Notes under the pieces: generated by a model
Told to the model about the DNA's origin: nothing
Database searches by the model: none
Seen by the model: the letters and a program-made list of their open reading frames with translations, nothing else
Made by a program: the position numbers and the translations under genes
From: Peptococcaceae bacterium
Lineage (GTDB): Bacteria; Bacillota; Desulfotomaculia; Desulfotomaculales; Desulfocucumaceae
DNA length: 64,000 bases
Direction of reading: 5' to 3'
Assembly (NCBI GenBank): GCA_023512435.1
Contig: JAILZP010000010.1
Coordinates: 1-64,000 of the forward strand
Shown: piece by piece, positions 7,412-16,180 of the stretch
Position numbering within the stretch: the first letter of the stretch is position 1
How the letters are laid out: each line of letters opens with the position of its first letter

Positions 7412-8094
7412 TTCACTTCAGCCTCCGACAGGCGAACATAATTGGGCAAAAGAACCAGGGGATCCACCCCTTCGCCTTTTTCCAGTTTAATCCGGCCGAA
7501 ATCGGCCACCGACGCTCCCCGGGGAAGGCTGGCCGCCCCCGGGGCAAAAACCGCCCTTTTCCCAAGCAATACCATAAACCTTTCCCTGTACTCGTCAACC
7601 CCGTCTCCCAGGAAGGTAACCGCCCTGTCCGGCCACTTCGCCAGCAGCGCGGCCAGGTCCTCGGGCTTGAGGGCCCTGGGGCCGGTCATGTCATTAATGG
7701 TCCCGTCCGCCACGTCGTAAACCGCTGTATATACCTCGTTCTTCCTGGCGTTCAGCACCGGGCAGACAAGATTGGCCAGCCCCGTTAAAGGATGCACCAG
7801 GGCTTCAAGGGTGCTCACTCCCACCACCGGCACCCGCCAGACCTGGGCCAGTGTTTTGGCCGTGCTCATCCCTATCCTCAGGCCGGTAAAGGACCCGGGT
7901 CCCGAAGAAACAGCAATTCCGCCAATATCACCCGGGCGAACGCCGGCTTCCTCTATGACCGCCTTGATCATGTTCAGCAGGTGTCCGGAATGCGTTTTCC
8001 TGTTGTTAATCATGCGTTCGGCCAGGATCCTGCCCCCCTGCGCCACAGCCACCCCCGCCACCGGCGTGGCCGACTCAATTCCCAGCACGTACAA
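7357..8094 (-). CDS. tsaB: tRNA t6A biosynthesis protein TsaB
   Basis: 245 aa, ASKHA fold. The N-terminal GIESATPVAGVAV and AVSSGPGSFTGLRIGMSTAKTLA regions are diagnostic for TsaB (YeaZ). TsaB is the scaffold that pairs with TsaD and TsaE to make threonylcarbamoyladenosine at tRNA position 37. Start is TTG 8094 inside the end of tsaE; GAGGAG precedes it. tsaD itself is not in this window. Confidence 0.92.
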   Translation of the reverse strand: MYVLGIESATPVAGVAVAQGGRILAERMINNRKTHSGHLLNMIKAVIEEAGVRPGDIGGIAVSSGPGSFTGLRIGMSTAKTLAQVWRVPVVGVSTLEALVHPLTGLANLVCPVLNARKNEVYTAVYDVADGTINDMTGPRALKPEDLAALLAKWPDRAVTFLGDGVDEYRERFMVLLGKRAVFAPGAASLPRGASVADFGRIKLEKGEGVDPLVLLPNYVRLSEAEVKWQQKQQTTGKDSACSSQ

Positions 8095-8548
8095 ACTTCT
8101 TCATCTCCTCGACCAGGCGGCGATACCTTTCCCCCCGGGGGGTGAAAACTATTTGCCGGCACTGATCCCCGGCCCGGGTTATGCTTATGTCCAGCCTTTC
8201 CCCTGGCAGAACCTCGTCCACCAGGTCTGCCCACTCCACCAGGGTAACCCCCCCGCCGTAAAAATATTCCTCGCAGCCCAGGTCGTGCATTTCACCCGGG
8301 CCGCCCAGCCTGTACACGTCCATGTGGTAAAAGGGTACACGTCCCTGATGTTCATTTATCAGGGTAAAAGTGGGGCTGGCAACCCTCCCCGCAACCCCCA
8401 GGCCGGCCGCCACACCCCTGGCAAATACCGTCTTGCCGGTCCCCAGGTCCCCGCTTAAGCAGAATACATCCCCCGGACCGGCCATTCTGCCCAGGGCTTC
8501 CCCCAACCGGCAGGTTTCGTCCGGGGAACGGCTCATACAAGTCAACAT
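8075..8548 (-). CDS. tsaE: tRNA t6A biosynthesis ATPase TsaE
   Basis: 157 aa P-loop ATPase. GDLGTGKTVFARG is the Walker A; SPTFTLINEH and VTLVEWADLVDEVLP are the typical TsaE motifs. ATP hydrolysis by TsaE resets the TsaB-TsaD complex. First gene of the tsaE-tsaB-rimI set, overlapping tsaB by 20 nt. About 120 nt without a gene separate it from the MoaD-like gene upstream. Confidence 0.92.
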   Translation of the reverse strand: MLTCMSRSPDETCRLGEALGRMAGPGDVFCLSGDLGTGKTVFARGVAAGLGVAGRVASPTFTLINEHQGRVPFYHMDVYRLGGPGEMHDLGCEEYFYGGGVTLVEWADLVDEVLPGERLDISITRAGDQCRQIVFTPRGERYRRLVEEMKKFVRAGN

Positions 8549-8670
8549 CCCGAACCCGACAGCCTCCGTAAAAAGCGATCAATCATTGCACGGTATGTAT
8601 TTACCAGAAATGTAACCGGATACACAAGACATTATAACATACCGCCATTTTCCAAGTCACATCTCCACGG

Positions 8671-8988
8671 TTATTTTGCCTCCCCACCCCCGGCCGGCCC
8701 GGCAATGCCCAGGATAACCCGGTAGGGTCCCGGGGTTCCGGGAGGGACAAATGCCACCCGGTCGCCCGGACGGACAACATCCCCTGGACGGCGGGCAACC
8801 CCGTTGATAAAAACAGCCTCGATCAGTTCCGGCGGAATTTCCAGTCTTTCAGCCAGGTCGGCTGCCGTGCATTCTTCCGCCAGGTCCACAAAAAATGGAA
8901 ACGGCAGTTTCCGGCGGTCAAAGATCTCCTTGATAAAAGAAAAACCCCTGACTTCAACCCTTCCTTCAGTTTCGGTCAAGTTCAGCAC
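8671..8988 (-). CDS. MoaD/ThiS-family sulfur carrier with C-terminal tail
   Basis: About 105 aa from GTG 8988. The beta-grasp core includes CTAADLAERLEIPPELIEAVFINGVA and RPGDRVAFVPPGTPGPYRV. The C-terminus reads AGGGEAK: the diglycine needed for adenylation is followed by three residues, so trimming would be required before activation. It follows the moeB/thiF-type gene by 8 nt. An ATG further upstream (9033) only rereads that gene in another frame. Could serve tungstopterin synthesis or another sulfur-transfer reaction. Confidence 0.75.
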   Translation of the reverse strand: MLNLTETEGRVEVRGFSFIKEIFDRRKLPFPFFVDLAEECTAADLAERLEIPPELIEAVFINGVARRPGDVVRPGDRVAFVPPGTPGPYRVILGIAGPAGGGEAK

Positions 8989-8996
8989 ACCCCCTG

Positions 8997-9755
8997 TCAA
9001 GCCCCGTTTAAGCCGCCTCCACAGGACGGGCATGACGGATCCCTCTCCAGTCGCACATCCATGAAAGAGGCGGTCAGAGCGTCATAAGTCAAAAGCCTGC
9101 CCACCAGCAAATCTCCCAGGCCGGCCAGGTACTTGACGGCCTCGCAGGCCTGCAGGGTTCCAATGACTCCCGGAACCGCTCCCAGCACCCCGACAGTGGA
9201 GCAGTCCGGGAGATTCCCCCGGGGCTCGCTGCGGTAAAGGCAGCGAAAGCAGGGGCCCCTGCCGGGCATGATAAACATCAGCTGGCCTATGTAGGCCAGC
9301 ACCCCCCCGTAAACAAAAGGTTTGTTCAGGCGCAGGCAGGCATCGTTGAGAATAAAGCGGGCCTGGAAATTATCGGTGCAGTCCAGCACCAGGTCATATT
9401 CCGCGATCAACTCCGGTGCGTTTTCCTCAGTAAGCCTTTCCCCCACCGCCGTAACTTTCAGGCCCGGGTTCAAATGAAGCAGCTTGTCCCGGCCGGACTC
9501 GGCCTTGGGCCTCCCCAGGTCGGGTGTGCCGTGCAGGATCTGCCTTTGCAAATTGGAAACCTCCACCCGGTCCCCGTCCATCAGTCCTATCCGGCCCACC
9601 CCGGCGGCGGCCAAATAAAAAGCGGCCGGTGATCCCAGCCCGCCGGCCCCCACCAGTAAAACCCCGGAGTTAAGGAGTTTTTCCTGCCCTTCGGGCCCGA
9701 AGCCGGCTAAAAGTATATTTCGGTTGTAGCGTGCCAACTGCTGACTATTCAGCAC
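8997..9755 (-). CDS. ThiF/MoeB-family adenylyltransferase
   Basis: 252 aa E1-like enzyme. LLVGAGGLGSPAA is the nucleotide loop, DLVLDCTDNFQAR the ThiF/MoeB core, and two CxxC pairs (CFRC, CPSC) bind zinc. It activates the C-terminus of a MoaD/ThiS carrier with ATP. GTG 9755 follows GGAGG. Between a MOSC gene upstream and a MoaD-like gene downstream, so a role in pterin-cofactor dithiolene formation is likely; a ThiS-type role cannot be excluded. Confidence 0.85.
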   Translation of the reverse strand: MLNSQQLARYNRNILLAGFGPEGQEKLLNSGVLLVGAGGLGSPAAFYLAAAGVGRIGLMDGDRVEVSNLQRQILHGTPDLGRPKAESGRDKLLHLNPGLKVTAVGERLTEENAPELIAEYDLVLDCTDNFQARFILNDACLRLNKPFVYGGVLAYIGQLMFIMPGRGPCFRCLYRSEPRGNLPDCSTVGVLGAVPGVIGTLQACEAVKYLAGLGDLLVGRLLTYDALTASFMDVRLERDPSCPSCGGGLNGA

Positions 9756-9791
9756 GGAACCAATCCTCCGGTGATAAAATTTTGGACTTTT

Positions 9792-10241
9792 TCACCGGCC
9801 GGCATCATTCTCGACAACCTCTATCCCGTGGCCCACCTTGACCGGTCCTCCCTTGATCACCCTGACAAAAATGCCCTCCCTGGGCATGACACAGTCCCCG
9901 GCCTGGTAATATATGGCGCAGCGATGGTGGCATTCCTTGCCGATCTGGGTAACCTCGGCCAGGCATTCCGGGCCGATTTTAAGCCTGGTCCCCACCGGGA
10001 GACAAACCAGATCAATTCCTTCTGTGGTCAGGTTCTCGGCGAAGTCTCCGGGGCCCACGTCAAGCCCCTGGTCCCTCATCTTCCGGATGCTCTCCATGGC
10101 CAGAAGGCTTACCTGCCGGTGCCAGCTGCCGGTATGGGCGTCCCCCTGAAGGCCGTGCTCCTCGACCAGCAGGCCCTCGCCGACATTTCTTTTGCGCATT
10201 CCCTTTTTGGGGCTGGTGCACACTGCCACTATTCTCCCCAC
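9792..10241 (-). CDS. MOSC-domain protein
   Basis: 149 aa, a stand-alone MOSC domain: [33 protein letters not shown] and [17 protein letters not shown], the last carrying the conserved Cys. MOSC domains handle sulfur or mature molybdenum cofactor. Overlaps the end of moaC by 13 nt and starts at GTG 10241, so it belongs to the moaA-moaC operon. Confidence 0.87.
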   Translation of the reverse strand: MGRIVAVCTSPKKGMRKRNVGEGLLVEEHGLQGDAHTGSWHRQVSLLAMESIRKMRDQGLDVGPGDFAENLTTEGIDLVCLPVGTRLKIGPECLAEVTQIGKECHHRCAIYYQAGDCVMPREGIFVRVIKGGPVKVGHGIEVVENDAGR

Positions 10242-10744
10242 GGTTCTTCCCCCTTCCTCCTGTATGTACCGCTCTTGCCGCCGGTTTTTTCCACCAGCCT
10301 GACATTGTTTATGACCATCCCCCGGTCAACCGCCTTGCACATGTCGTAAATGGTCAGGGCGGCCACTCCTGCGGCGGTCAGGGCTTCCATTTCCACCCCG
10401 GTCTTGCCGGTGGTGCGCACCCTGGCCTCGATAAGCACCTTATCGGGGCTGTGGAGGCGGAAGTCCACGTTTACCGCGGTAAGGTTTATGGGGTGGGCCA
10501 TGGGGATAAGCCTGCCGGTCTCCTTGGCCGCCATTATCCCGGCCACCCGGGCCACCCCCAGCACGTCCCCCTTGGCGGCACCGCCCGTTTTAACCAACTC
10601 CAGGGTTTCAGGCTTCATAATCACCTCGGCCCTGGCCACCGCTTCCCTCAATGTAACGTCCTTGGCGCTGACATCAACCATCCGCGCCTTTCCCCGCCGG
10701 TCAAAGTGGGTCAGCTCACCGCCAGCCGTTTCCAAATCAATCAA
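10229..10744 (-). CDS. moaC: Cyclic pyranopterin monophosphate synthase MoaC
   Basis: 171 aa. [21 protein letters not shown] is the MoaC start region, with [22 protein letters not shown] and [11 protein letters not shown] as catalytic-core motifs. It converts the MoaA product to cyclic pyranopterin monophosphate. The only early start is TTG 10744, overlapping the moaA stop (TTGA), which implies translational coupling. Confidence 0.94.
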   Translation of the reverse strand: MIDLETAGGELTHFDRRGKARMVDVSAKDVTLREAVARAEVIMKPETLELVKTGGAAKGDVLGVARVAGIMAAKETGRLIPMAHPINLTAVNVDFRLHSPDKVLIEARVRTTGKTGVEMEALTAAGVAALTIYDMCKAVDRGMVINNVRLVEKTGGKSGTYRRKGEEPWGE

Positions 10745-11748
10745 CCCCCGATTTGCGACATAATCCTCTTTTCATCCCGCCAGCCCCCGTCCATGTTGTG
10801 GCGGTCCGGCTTCTTCAGTACGGCTTGCCTGAACAAGTCGGCCAGTTCCGTCTTTCCGGCCCCCCGGCGAAGCGGAGTCCTGGCGTCTATCTCCCGGCCG
10901 CTGTGCAGGCACGGCCTGATCATACCCTCGGCGGTAAGCCTGAGCCGGTTGCACCTTTGGCAAAAATGGTCGCTCACCGCGCTGATAAAACCAATGGTCC
11001 CCGGCGCCCCGGAAAGCCTGTAGTACATGGCCGGGCCGTTGCCGGCAAGCTTGCGGACCTCTTTCATTTCCCCCAGCCCGGCCTCTATCGCGGCCTTTAC
11101 CTCCGCCGTGGGTACATACCGGCCCGGGGCCCAGGCATCGGAAGTCCCCACCGGCATCAACTCGATAAACCTGACGTGCAGGGGGTATTTAAGGGTAAGG
11201 GCGGCAATCCTCAAAATCTCGGAGTCGTTTATTCCCCTCATTACCACAGTGTTTATTTTTACCGGGTTTAAGCCCAGGTCAAGGGCGGTTTCGATCCCCT
11301 TCCAGGCCTTGTCCAGTTCCCCGTACCTGGTAATAGACCTGAAAAGGGCGGGATCAAGAGTGTCCAGGCTTATATTTACTCTGCACAGCCCCGCTTCTTT
11401 TAATTCCCTGCCCATGGCCGGAAGCAGGACGCCGTTGGTGGTGAGGGCGATATCGTCAATTTCCGGCACTGCCCTGATGGCCGACACCAGCTTCACCAAT
11501 CCCCTGCGAACCAGGGGCTCCCCGCCGGTCAGCCTTATTTTCCTGATGCCCGTCAGCGTGGCCGCATCCACCAGCCTGGCTATCTCCTCGTTCCTGAGGA
11601 TCTGATTGTAGGAAACCAGCTTTACTCCCCCGGGAGGCATGCAGTAAATGCACCTGAGGTTGCAGCGGTCGGTGACGGACACCCGCAGGTAGTTTATTTC
11701 CCTTTTGTAAGCGTCCTGCAAAATATATCCCCTTCCGTAAATCCGCAT
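10741..11748 (-). CDS. moaA: GTP 3',8-cyclase MoaA
   Basis: 335 aa radical-SAM enzyme. CNLRCIYC (Cys29, 33, 36) binds the first 4Fe-4S cluster; the C-terminal [10 protein letters not shown] and a later Cys bind the second. The protein ends in Gly-Gly, which MoaA needs for activity. Starts cofactor synthesis from GTP. Preceded by an AT-rich leader with a palindrome and a nine-codon reading frame. Confidence 0.95.
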   Translation of the reverse strand: MRIYGRGYILQDAYKREINYLRVSVTDRCNLRCIYCMPPGGVKLVSYNQILRNEEIARLVDAATLTGIRKIRLTGGEPLVRRGLVKLVSAIRAVPEIDDIALTTNGVLLPAMGRELKEAGLCRVNISLDTLDPALFRSITRYGELDKAWKGIETALDLGLNPVKINTVVMRGINDSEILRIAALTLKYPLHVRFIELMPVGTSDAWAPGRYVPTAEVKAAIEAGLGEMKEVRKLAGNGPAMYYRLSGAPGTIGFISAVSDHFCQRCNRLRLTAEGMIRPCLHSGREIDARTPLRRGAGKTELADLFRQAVLKKPDRHNMDGGWRDEKRIMSQIGG

Positions 11749-11822
11749 AATCAGTCAGTTGGAACAGCTAAACGATCAAGTAATACCTGGAAACCATGAT
11801 CCTCCTGCTAAATATGTACCAA

Positions 11823-11840
11823 TATGTTTATAATAACATA
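11823..11840. promoter_or_regulatory. Palindrome upstream of moaA, candidate ModE-type operator
   Basis: TATGTT and AACATA (reading the minus strand) are separated by ATTATA, an 18-bp inverted repeat in the gap between the ModE-type gene and moaA. AT-rich inverted repeats of this kind are what ModE proteins bind, but the match to the E. coli site is only general. It may also contain the moaA -10 region. Confidence 0.4.
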
Positions 11841-11859
11841 ACGACAACAAAAAATCTCC

Positions 11860-12198
11860 CTATTTTTCGAATTTATGTACAATTAACAGGCCGTTGACAC
11901 CTTCCCGGAGCTCCCGGAACCTGGCCAGAAGCATCCTGGCCTCCCCGGTGAGGCTGGCCCCTCCTCCGGTATCACCGCCCACCCGGGTATTGACCAGCCT
12001 GATTTGCCACTTTTTTTCGGACACCTTAATCTTTCCCCAGGCAGCCCGGTACGACATTCCCATCTCGGAGGCAGCGGCGGCGATGGACCCCGTCCTTTCG
12101 ATGCGGGAAAGCAGGTCGTAAAGGCCTTCCCCGAATACGGCCCCGTCCTTTTCCAGCCACACCTTGCATCCCGGCTTGAATCCGAAAAAGTCTGTCAT
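11860..12198 (-). CDS. ModE N-terminal domain-type regulator
   Basis: 112 aa, one LysR-like winged helix with no molybdate-binding TOBE domain. GLYDLLSRIERTGSIAAAA and MGMSYRAAWGKIK are the ModE helix-turn-helix; RVGGDTGGGASLTGEARMLL is the wing region. It probably senses or responds to tungsten/molybdenum cofactor status. It lies 2 nt after moaD in the AOR operon. Being half a ModE, it may need a separate oxyanion sensor. Confidence 0.82.
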   Translation of the reverse strand: MTDFFGFKPGCKVWLEKDGAVFGEGLYDLLSRIERTGSIAAAASEMGMSYRAAWGKIKVSEKKWQIRLVNTRVGGDTGGGASLTGEARMLLARFRELREGVNGLLIVHKFEK

Positions 12199-12200
12199 GC

Positions 12201-12440
12201 CTAGCCCCCCCCGACGGGCGGGAAAAAAGCGACCCTGTCCCCGGGCCTAAGCAGGTCTCCCATGGAGGCATGGACACCGTTGACAAGAATGGTAAAGACC
12301 TGGTCTTCGGGTATTTTCAACTCCTGCAGCAGGGTTCTCACCGTTGCCCCCCGGGCTGTTTTGACCTCCATGGGCTTGCCGAACGACGCCCCGGGAATCC
12401 ATTTTTCCAGTCCCCCAAAAACTCTTACCTCCAGGATCAT
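12201..12440 (-). CDS. moaD: Molybdopterin synthase small subunit MoaD
   Basis: 79 aa from ATG 12440, which has GGGAGG upstream. Beta-grasp fold with VRVFGGLEKW, VRTLLQELKIPEDQV and LLRPGDRVAFFPPVGGG. It ends in free Gly-Gly, ready for adenylation by the MoeB-like enzyme. Directly follows the AOR gene; MoaD beside AOR is usual for tungstoenzymes. No moaE is present in the window. Confidence 0.9.
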   Translation of the reverse strand: MILEVRVFGGLEKWIPGASFGKPMEVKTARGATVRTLLQELKIPEDQVFTILVNGVHASMGDLLRPGDRVAFFPPVGGG

Positions 12441-12541
12441 CCGGGCACCTCCCGGCAGTGCGGATTGTCCCGGCGGGCGCAATTCACGCCCGCCGGAAAT
12501 ATAATTTTACGCAAATTACAGACCACGGCAGCCTCCAACCA

Positions 12542-14269
12542 TTAGAAGTTGAAAACGCTGTCCAGTTCTTCATCTTTTATGTCAAACCTGGTGTTGTGGG
12601 GCGGCAGTTCCTCGGCGGCGAAGAATTCGGGCAGGCGATCGTCCGCGCTGGTAAAGCCGGCCCTCCTGTTGAACTCACGCTCCCCCTTGAGAATATCCCG
12701 GCCCAGGGCCATCACGTCGTCGGCGGTAAGGCTGAGTCCGTACTGGGCGTTGATCATTTCGATAATGGCGGGCAGTCCCTCGGGGTTGTCCAGCACCGGG
12801 AAGGCCACGAACAGGCAGAGTCCGGTGGAATCCACGGCGGCGGTGGCTATCTGCAGGTTCCTGGAAAGGTCCGCCTGGCCGGCCGGCTGCAGCGGGTCCA
12901 CCTTGCCGCCCACGCTGAGGATGTTGGCGGTAACGGCGTACCCGGCGGTGTGGTCGGCCCCCATGGGGGTGGTGGCGTAGGTTACGCCGTTGCCCTTGCA
13001 GGACCTGGGGTCGTAGGCCGGAATGCCCTGCCCCTTGACCGCCGGGACCCTGGTAACACCGTACGCTCTCCCGGCAATGACGGAACCGCTGCCGATGAGG
13101 CGCCCCAGGGGCGTGCCCCTGTACACTTCTTCCAGAGCGGCAATGGCCGCCTTGCCGTCTCCGAAGGGAATCGCCCCGGCCTCCATCAGGACGCCCAGGG
13201 TGCACCCGGTCTCGATGGTGTCCAGGCCCACGTCGTTACAGATATAGTTCAGCCGGGCCACCACGTCCAGGTCGCTGATCTCCAGGTTGGGTCCGAAGGC
13301 CCAGGCGGTTTCGTACTCAACGGGGGCGCAGACCTTGCCGTCCGGCATGGGATAGATGTTGGAGCAGCGCATGACGCAGCCTGGGTGGCAGGCGTGGGTG
13401 GCCTTGCCGCCACGGGCCACGGCCACTTCGGCCAGCTTCTCGCCGGACACCTCGCTGGCCTTGTCGAACCTGCCGTAGCGGAAGTTCCTGGTGGGCAGGG
13501 TGCCGGCCTCGTTGATAATGTTCATCAGCACATTGGTACCGTATGACGGAAGCCCTTGTCCGGTAACCGGGTGATCCTGCAGTATCTTGGCGAATTTTTT
13601 TGCGGCGGCCTTGAATTTTTCCTGATCCTTTACGGGGGCGTCAAAGGTGCCGGGGCTGTCCACCACGATGGCCTTCACCTTTTTGGACCCCATCACCGCT
13701 CCCAGTCCGCCCCGGCCGGCATAGCGGCTGCTGTTGCCCTCGGGGTCGTTGTTGGTTACCCCGGCGGCCGGAAGCAGCATCTCCCCCGCCGGACCGATGG
13801 TGATGACGCCCACTTTGGATCCGTAACGCTCCCTGCAGATGGCGGTCACCTCGTAGGTGCCCTTGCCGGCCAGGTCATTGGCGTCGAAAACTTCAGCCCC
13901 TGCGGCGGTTATTTTGATTCCGCACCAGTCACCGCCCGCAGGCTTGCCTTCCAGGACTATGGCCTTGATGCCCAGGCTGGCCAGCTTCTGGGAGGTAATG
14001 CCGCCGGCGTTGGCCTCCTTAATCCCGCCGGTGAGCGGGCTTTTGCCTCCCACCGAGATGCGGCCCGAAGACGGCGCACTGGTGCCTGAAAGAAGGCCAG
14101 GCGCGATGACCAGCTTGTTGAACGGACCCAGCGGGTCGCAGGTGGCGGGCACCTCGTCGCAAACGATCCTGGATGTCAGCGCCCTCCCTCCCAGGACTGC
14201 GTACTTCTCGGGCACATCTTCGTACTTCAGTTCTTTGGTTGAAGTATTAAAGCGCAAAATTTTAGCCAT
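12542..14269 (-). CDS. Aldehyde ferredoxin oxidoreductase (tungsten)
   Basis: 575 aa, near the usual length of about 600. The N-terminal domain has GGRALTSRI and the cofactor region KSPLTGG-IKEANAGG. Iron-sulfur ligands are Cys294, Cys298, Cys302 (CHPGCVMRC) and Cys485 (STGLC). It oxidises aldehydes to acids with ferredoxin, using a bis-tungstopterin. Ends in DSVFNF. The rest of this minus-strand stretch encodes cofactor synthesis. Which aldehyde is the natural substrate cannot be read here. Confidence 0.92.
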   Translation of the reverse strand: MAKILRFNTSTKELKYEDVPEKYAVLGGRALTSRIVCDEVPATCDPLGPFNKLVIAPGLLSGTSAPSSGRISVGGKSPLTGGIKEANAGGITSQKLASLGIKAIVLEGKPAGGDWCGIKITAAGAEVFDANDLAGKGTYEVTAICRERYGSKVGVITIGPAGEMLLPAAGVTNNDPEGNSSRYAGRGGLGAVMGSKKVKAIVVDSPGTFDAPVKDQEKFKAAAKKFAKILQDHPVTGQGLPSYGTNVLMNIINEAGTLPTRNFRYGRFDKASEVSGEKLAEVAVARGGKATHACHPGCVMRCSNIYPMPDGKVCAPVEYETAWAFGPNLEISDLDVVARLNYICNDVGLDTIETGCTLGVLMEAGAIPFGDGKAAIAALEEVYRGTPLGRLIGSGSVIAGRAYGVTRVPAVKGQGIPAYDPRSCKGNGVTYATTPMGADHTAGYAVTANILSVGGKVDPLQPAGQADLSRNLQIATAAVDSTGLCLFVAFPVLDNPEGLPAIIEMINAQYGLSLTADDVMALGRDILKGEREFNRRAGFTSADDRLPEFFAAEELPPHNTRFDIKDEELDSVFNF

Positions 14270-14584
14270 TGCGGAAACCTCCCTTAATTAATTATTTATG
14301 ATATATATTCTACGCGCTTTTTCACTTCCCTTTAATTCATTTTGTCGATTTGTGCTTTTTTGTACAAAGCCAGTCTGGAATCTATACCCGAAATTACTTT
14401 TTTTCTCTTATATATTTTTCCCGTTGCCGGTTGACCCTGCCAAGCAATCCATAATCCGGTGCTCCTCATCTCTTTTGTCAAACATTTATATATTTACCCC
14501 TATTTAGAAGGATTTTGCCTAATTTTACCGAAATCTTTGGTAAGAAAAGTTCTTGTTGCAAAAACGGATCGGGCGGGTGATCGC
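14270..14584. other. Divergent intergenic region, AOR / lipoprotein
   Basis: AT-rich region. Next to the AOR start there is GGGAGG and a TTAATTAATTA palindrome followed by ATATATAT, candidate operator or promoter material for the AOR operon. No RNA gene or additional reading frame with a ribosome binding site was seen. Confidence 0.4.
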
Positions 14585-15520
14585 ATGAGAACCAAGTGTA
14601 TCATTGCGGCCTGGCTTCTGGTAACCGTCCTTATCCTGTCAGGCTGTGCCAGCAATGCGGAAAACGTTAAAACATCCGCTGCCGGCTCTCCCCTCCAAGA
14701 GAATCACCCAACCCAAAGCCCGGCCCCATCCAGCCCCCCGCCGCAGGCCGGCCAAGAACCAAAAGACGGTTCCGCCAAGGAAACCCGGCCTGTTACCGTC
14801 CTTGACCCCCTGCCGGACCTCGTGGCCGCGGAAACAGTGGAGATCAGGGGAAAGACCCAGCCCGGCAGCAAAGTATTCATAAACGGCCAGGAAGCACCCC
14901 TGGACAACGGGGGAGGGTTTAATTTCCCATTCAGCCTGCAGGTTGGAAAAAATGAAATCAAGGTAGTCACCCTGGGCAGGGAAAAAATTGAGGACAGCCG
15001 GACAATAGCCATAGAACGGCGCCCCCTGCCCCCGAAACTGACAGTCATCTCGCCGGAACGGTCGGATACGGAAAACCTTGCCATATCGGGCCAGACTGAA
15101 AGGGGTTGTATCGTTTACGTCAACACCAGCCTTGCCAGGCCCGACCGGGAAGGGAATTTCAGTTCAACGGTCCAGCTCAAGGAAGGGGTCAACGATATAA
15201 AAATAACCTCCACCAACAGGGACGGAGGAACCGCCACGGTTCAAAAGACGGTCACATTCACGCCCCCCAACCCCAAACTGGAAGTGATCGTGCCCCAGGA
15301 TACCAGAAGCAATCAGGTCACCATCAGCGGCATCACCGACACCAACACCGTCCTGGTGCTGTACGTAAATGATGTCAGAAGCAACATAAACCTGCAGAAA
15401 GGTATTTTTAGCGCCACCATTACCCTGGTGGAAGGTGTGAATACCGTTACCATCACCGCAGTAAACAAGTGGGGCAAAACGTCCACTATAAGGCGTGATA
15501 TCATTTACACCGCTCCCTAG
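14585..15520 (+). CDS. Lipoprotein with tandem Ig-like domains
   Basis: 311 aa from ATG 14585. Signal peptide with lipobox LSGC (Cys21), then a Pro/Ser-rich linker, then three similar beta-sandwich repeats of about 75 aa, each with a pattern like V-x-I-x-G-x-T and F-S-x-x-V-x-L-x-E-G-x-N-x-I-x-I-T. These resemble glucodextranase-type or bacterial Ig-like domains. Probably anchored outside the membrane, in the cell wall layer. Twenty-one nt before a second lipoprotein gene. Confidence 0.78.
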   Translation: MRTKCIIAAWLLVTVLILSGCASNAENVKTSAAGSPLQENHPTQSPAPSSPPPQAGQEPKDGSAKETRPVTVLDPLPDLVAAETVEIRGKTQPGSKVFINGQEAPLDNGGGFNFPFSLQVGKNEIKVVTLGREKIEDSRTIAIERRPLPPKLTVISPERSDTENLAISGQTERGCIVYVNTSLARPDREGNFSSTVQLKEGVNDIKITSTNRDGGTATVQKTVTFTPPNPKLEVIVPQDTRSNQVTISGITDTNTVLVLYVNDVRSNINLQKGIFSATITLVEGVNTVTITAVNKWGKTSTIRRDIIYTAP

Positions 15521-15541
15521 AAACGATTGGAGGTTTCAGTT

Positions 15542-16039
15542 ATGACCAAGAAAGGCCTGGCCGTGTTACTTGCACTGATTGTCTCCCTGTCCCTGACCGG
15601 GTGCGGCAAAAAAGACAACACCGCCAACCAGAGCATTGCGCAACTGGTGCAGGGGTACCAGCAGTCCATGGTAACCTATTTCGACATAAAAAACATGCAG
15701 GACAACTCCGTCCTGATAACGCAGATCAACGACAACATGAGAAAGGTTGAAGAAAGCAAGAAAAAACTGGAACAAATCAGCGGTTTGGCCGAGACCGTGA
15801 CCGACGAAAAACTGCGGGCCGAGCTGTTAAATTTCATCGACCTCGGCCGGGAAAGGGAGAAATTGATCCTCAAGTACCTGAACGATATCCGGCGGGACCT
15901 GGACTACAAGTTAAAAAACCCGGGCGCTCAGGTCAACATCAACGCGTATATAACGAACATCCCCAACCATCTCCTGGACTTCGAATACCGTTCCAAACAA
16001 TCCCTTCAGCGCCTGGAAAAGATGCTTGCCAAAAAATAA
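15542..16039 (+). CDS. Lipoprotein, helical
   Basis: 165 aa from ATG 15542, GGAGG upstream. Lipobox LTGC with the lipidated Cys at residue 21. The mature part is predicted all-helical, rich in Lys/Glu, with a heptad-like stretch around MRKVEESKKKLEQISGLAE. No known domain recognised. It shares an operon with the Ig-like lipoprotein just upstream. Confidence 0.7.
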   Translation: MTKKGLAVLLALIVSLSLTGCGKKDNTANQSIAQLVQGYQQSMVTYFDIKNMQDNSVLITQINDNMRKVEESKKKLEQISGLAETVTDEKLRAELLNFIDLGREREKLILKYLNDIRRDLDYKLKNPGAQVNINAYITNIPNHLLDFEYRSKQSLQRLEKMLAKK

Positions 16040-16040
16040 A

Positions 16041-16065
16041 GGGACCGCGGTCTCCCGTCGGTCCC
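16041..16065 (+). terminator. Possible terminator hairpin
   Basis: GGGACCG and CGGTCCC form a 7-bp stem directly after the lipoprotein stop. There is no T-run afterwards, so it may act only as an mRNA-stabilising hairpin. Confidence 0.4.
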
Positions 16066-16180
16066 AACGCCGTTTAAGGCACTGGCCGGCATGCGGCGGT
16101 TCTTTCATATCTCCATAAAATTACCAACCCCGGCGTTGCCGCCGGGGGATGCTGCGGGTTCTGTTCACAGCGCAACCGGT

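Noticed and set aside
8989-9033. Upstream ATG for the MoaD-like protein
   Set aside because: The extra 15 residues only reread the end of the ThiF/MoeB gene in another frame and have no counterpart in the carrier family; GTG 8988 is a better start.
11749-11859. Molybdenum/tungsten-cofactor riboswitch upstream of moaA
   Set aside because: The leader is short and AT-rich and shows none of the long GC-paired arms expected; only a palindrome is visible.
12458-13546. 362-codon open frame antisense to the AOR gene
   Set aside because: It lies wholly opposite a well-supported gene in GC-rich DNA; its translation is low-complexity Gly/Val/His-rich, as expected for a codon-bias shadow.
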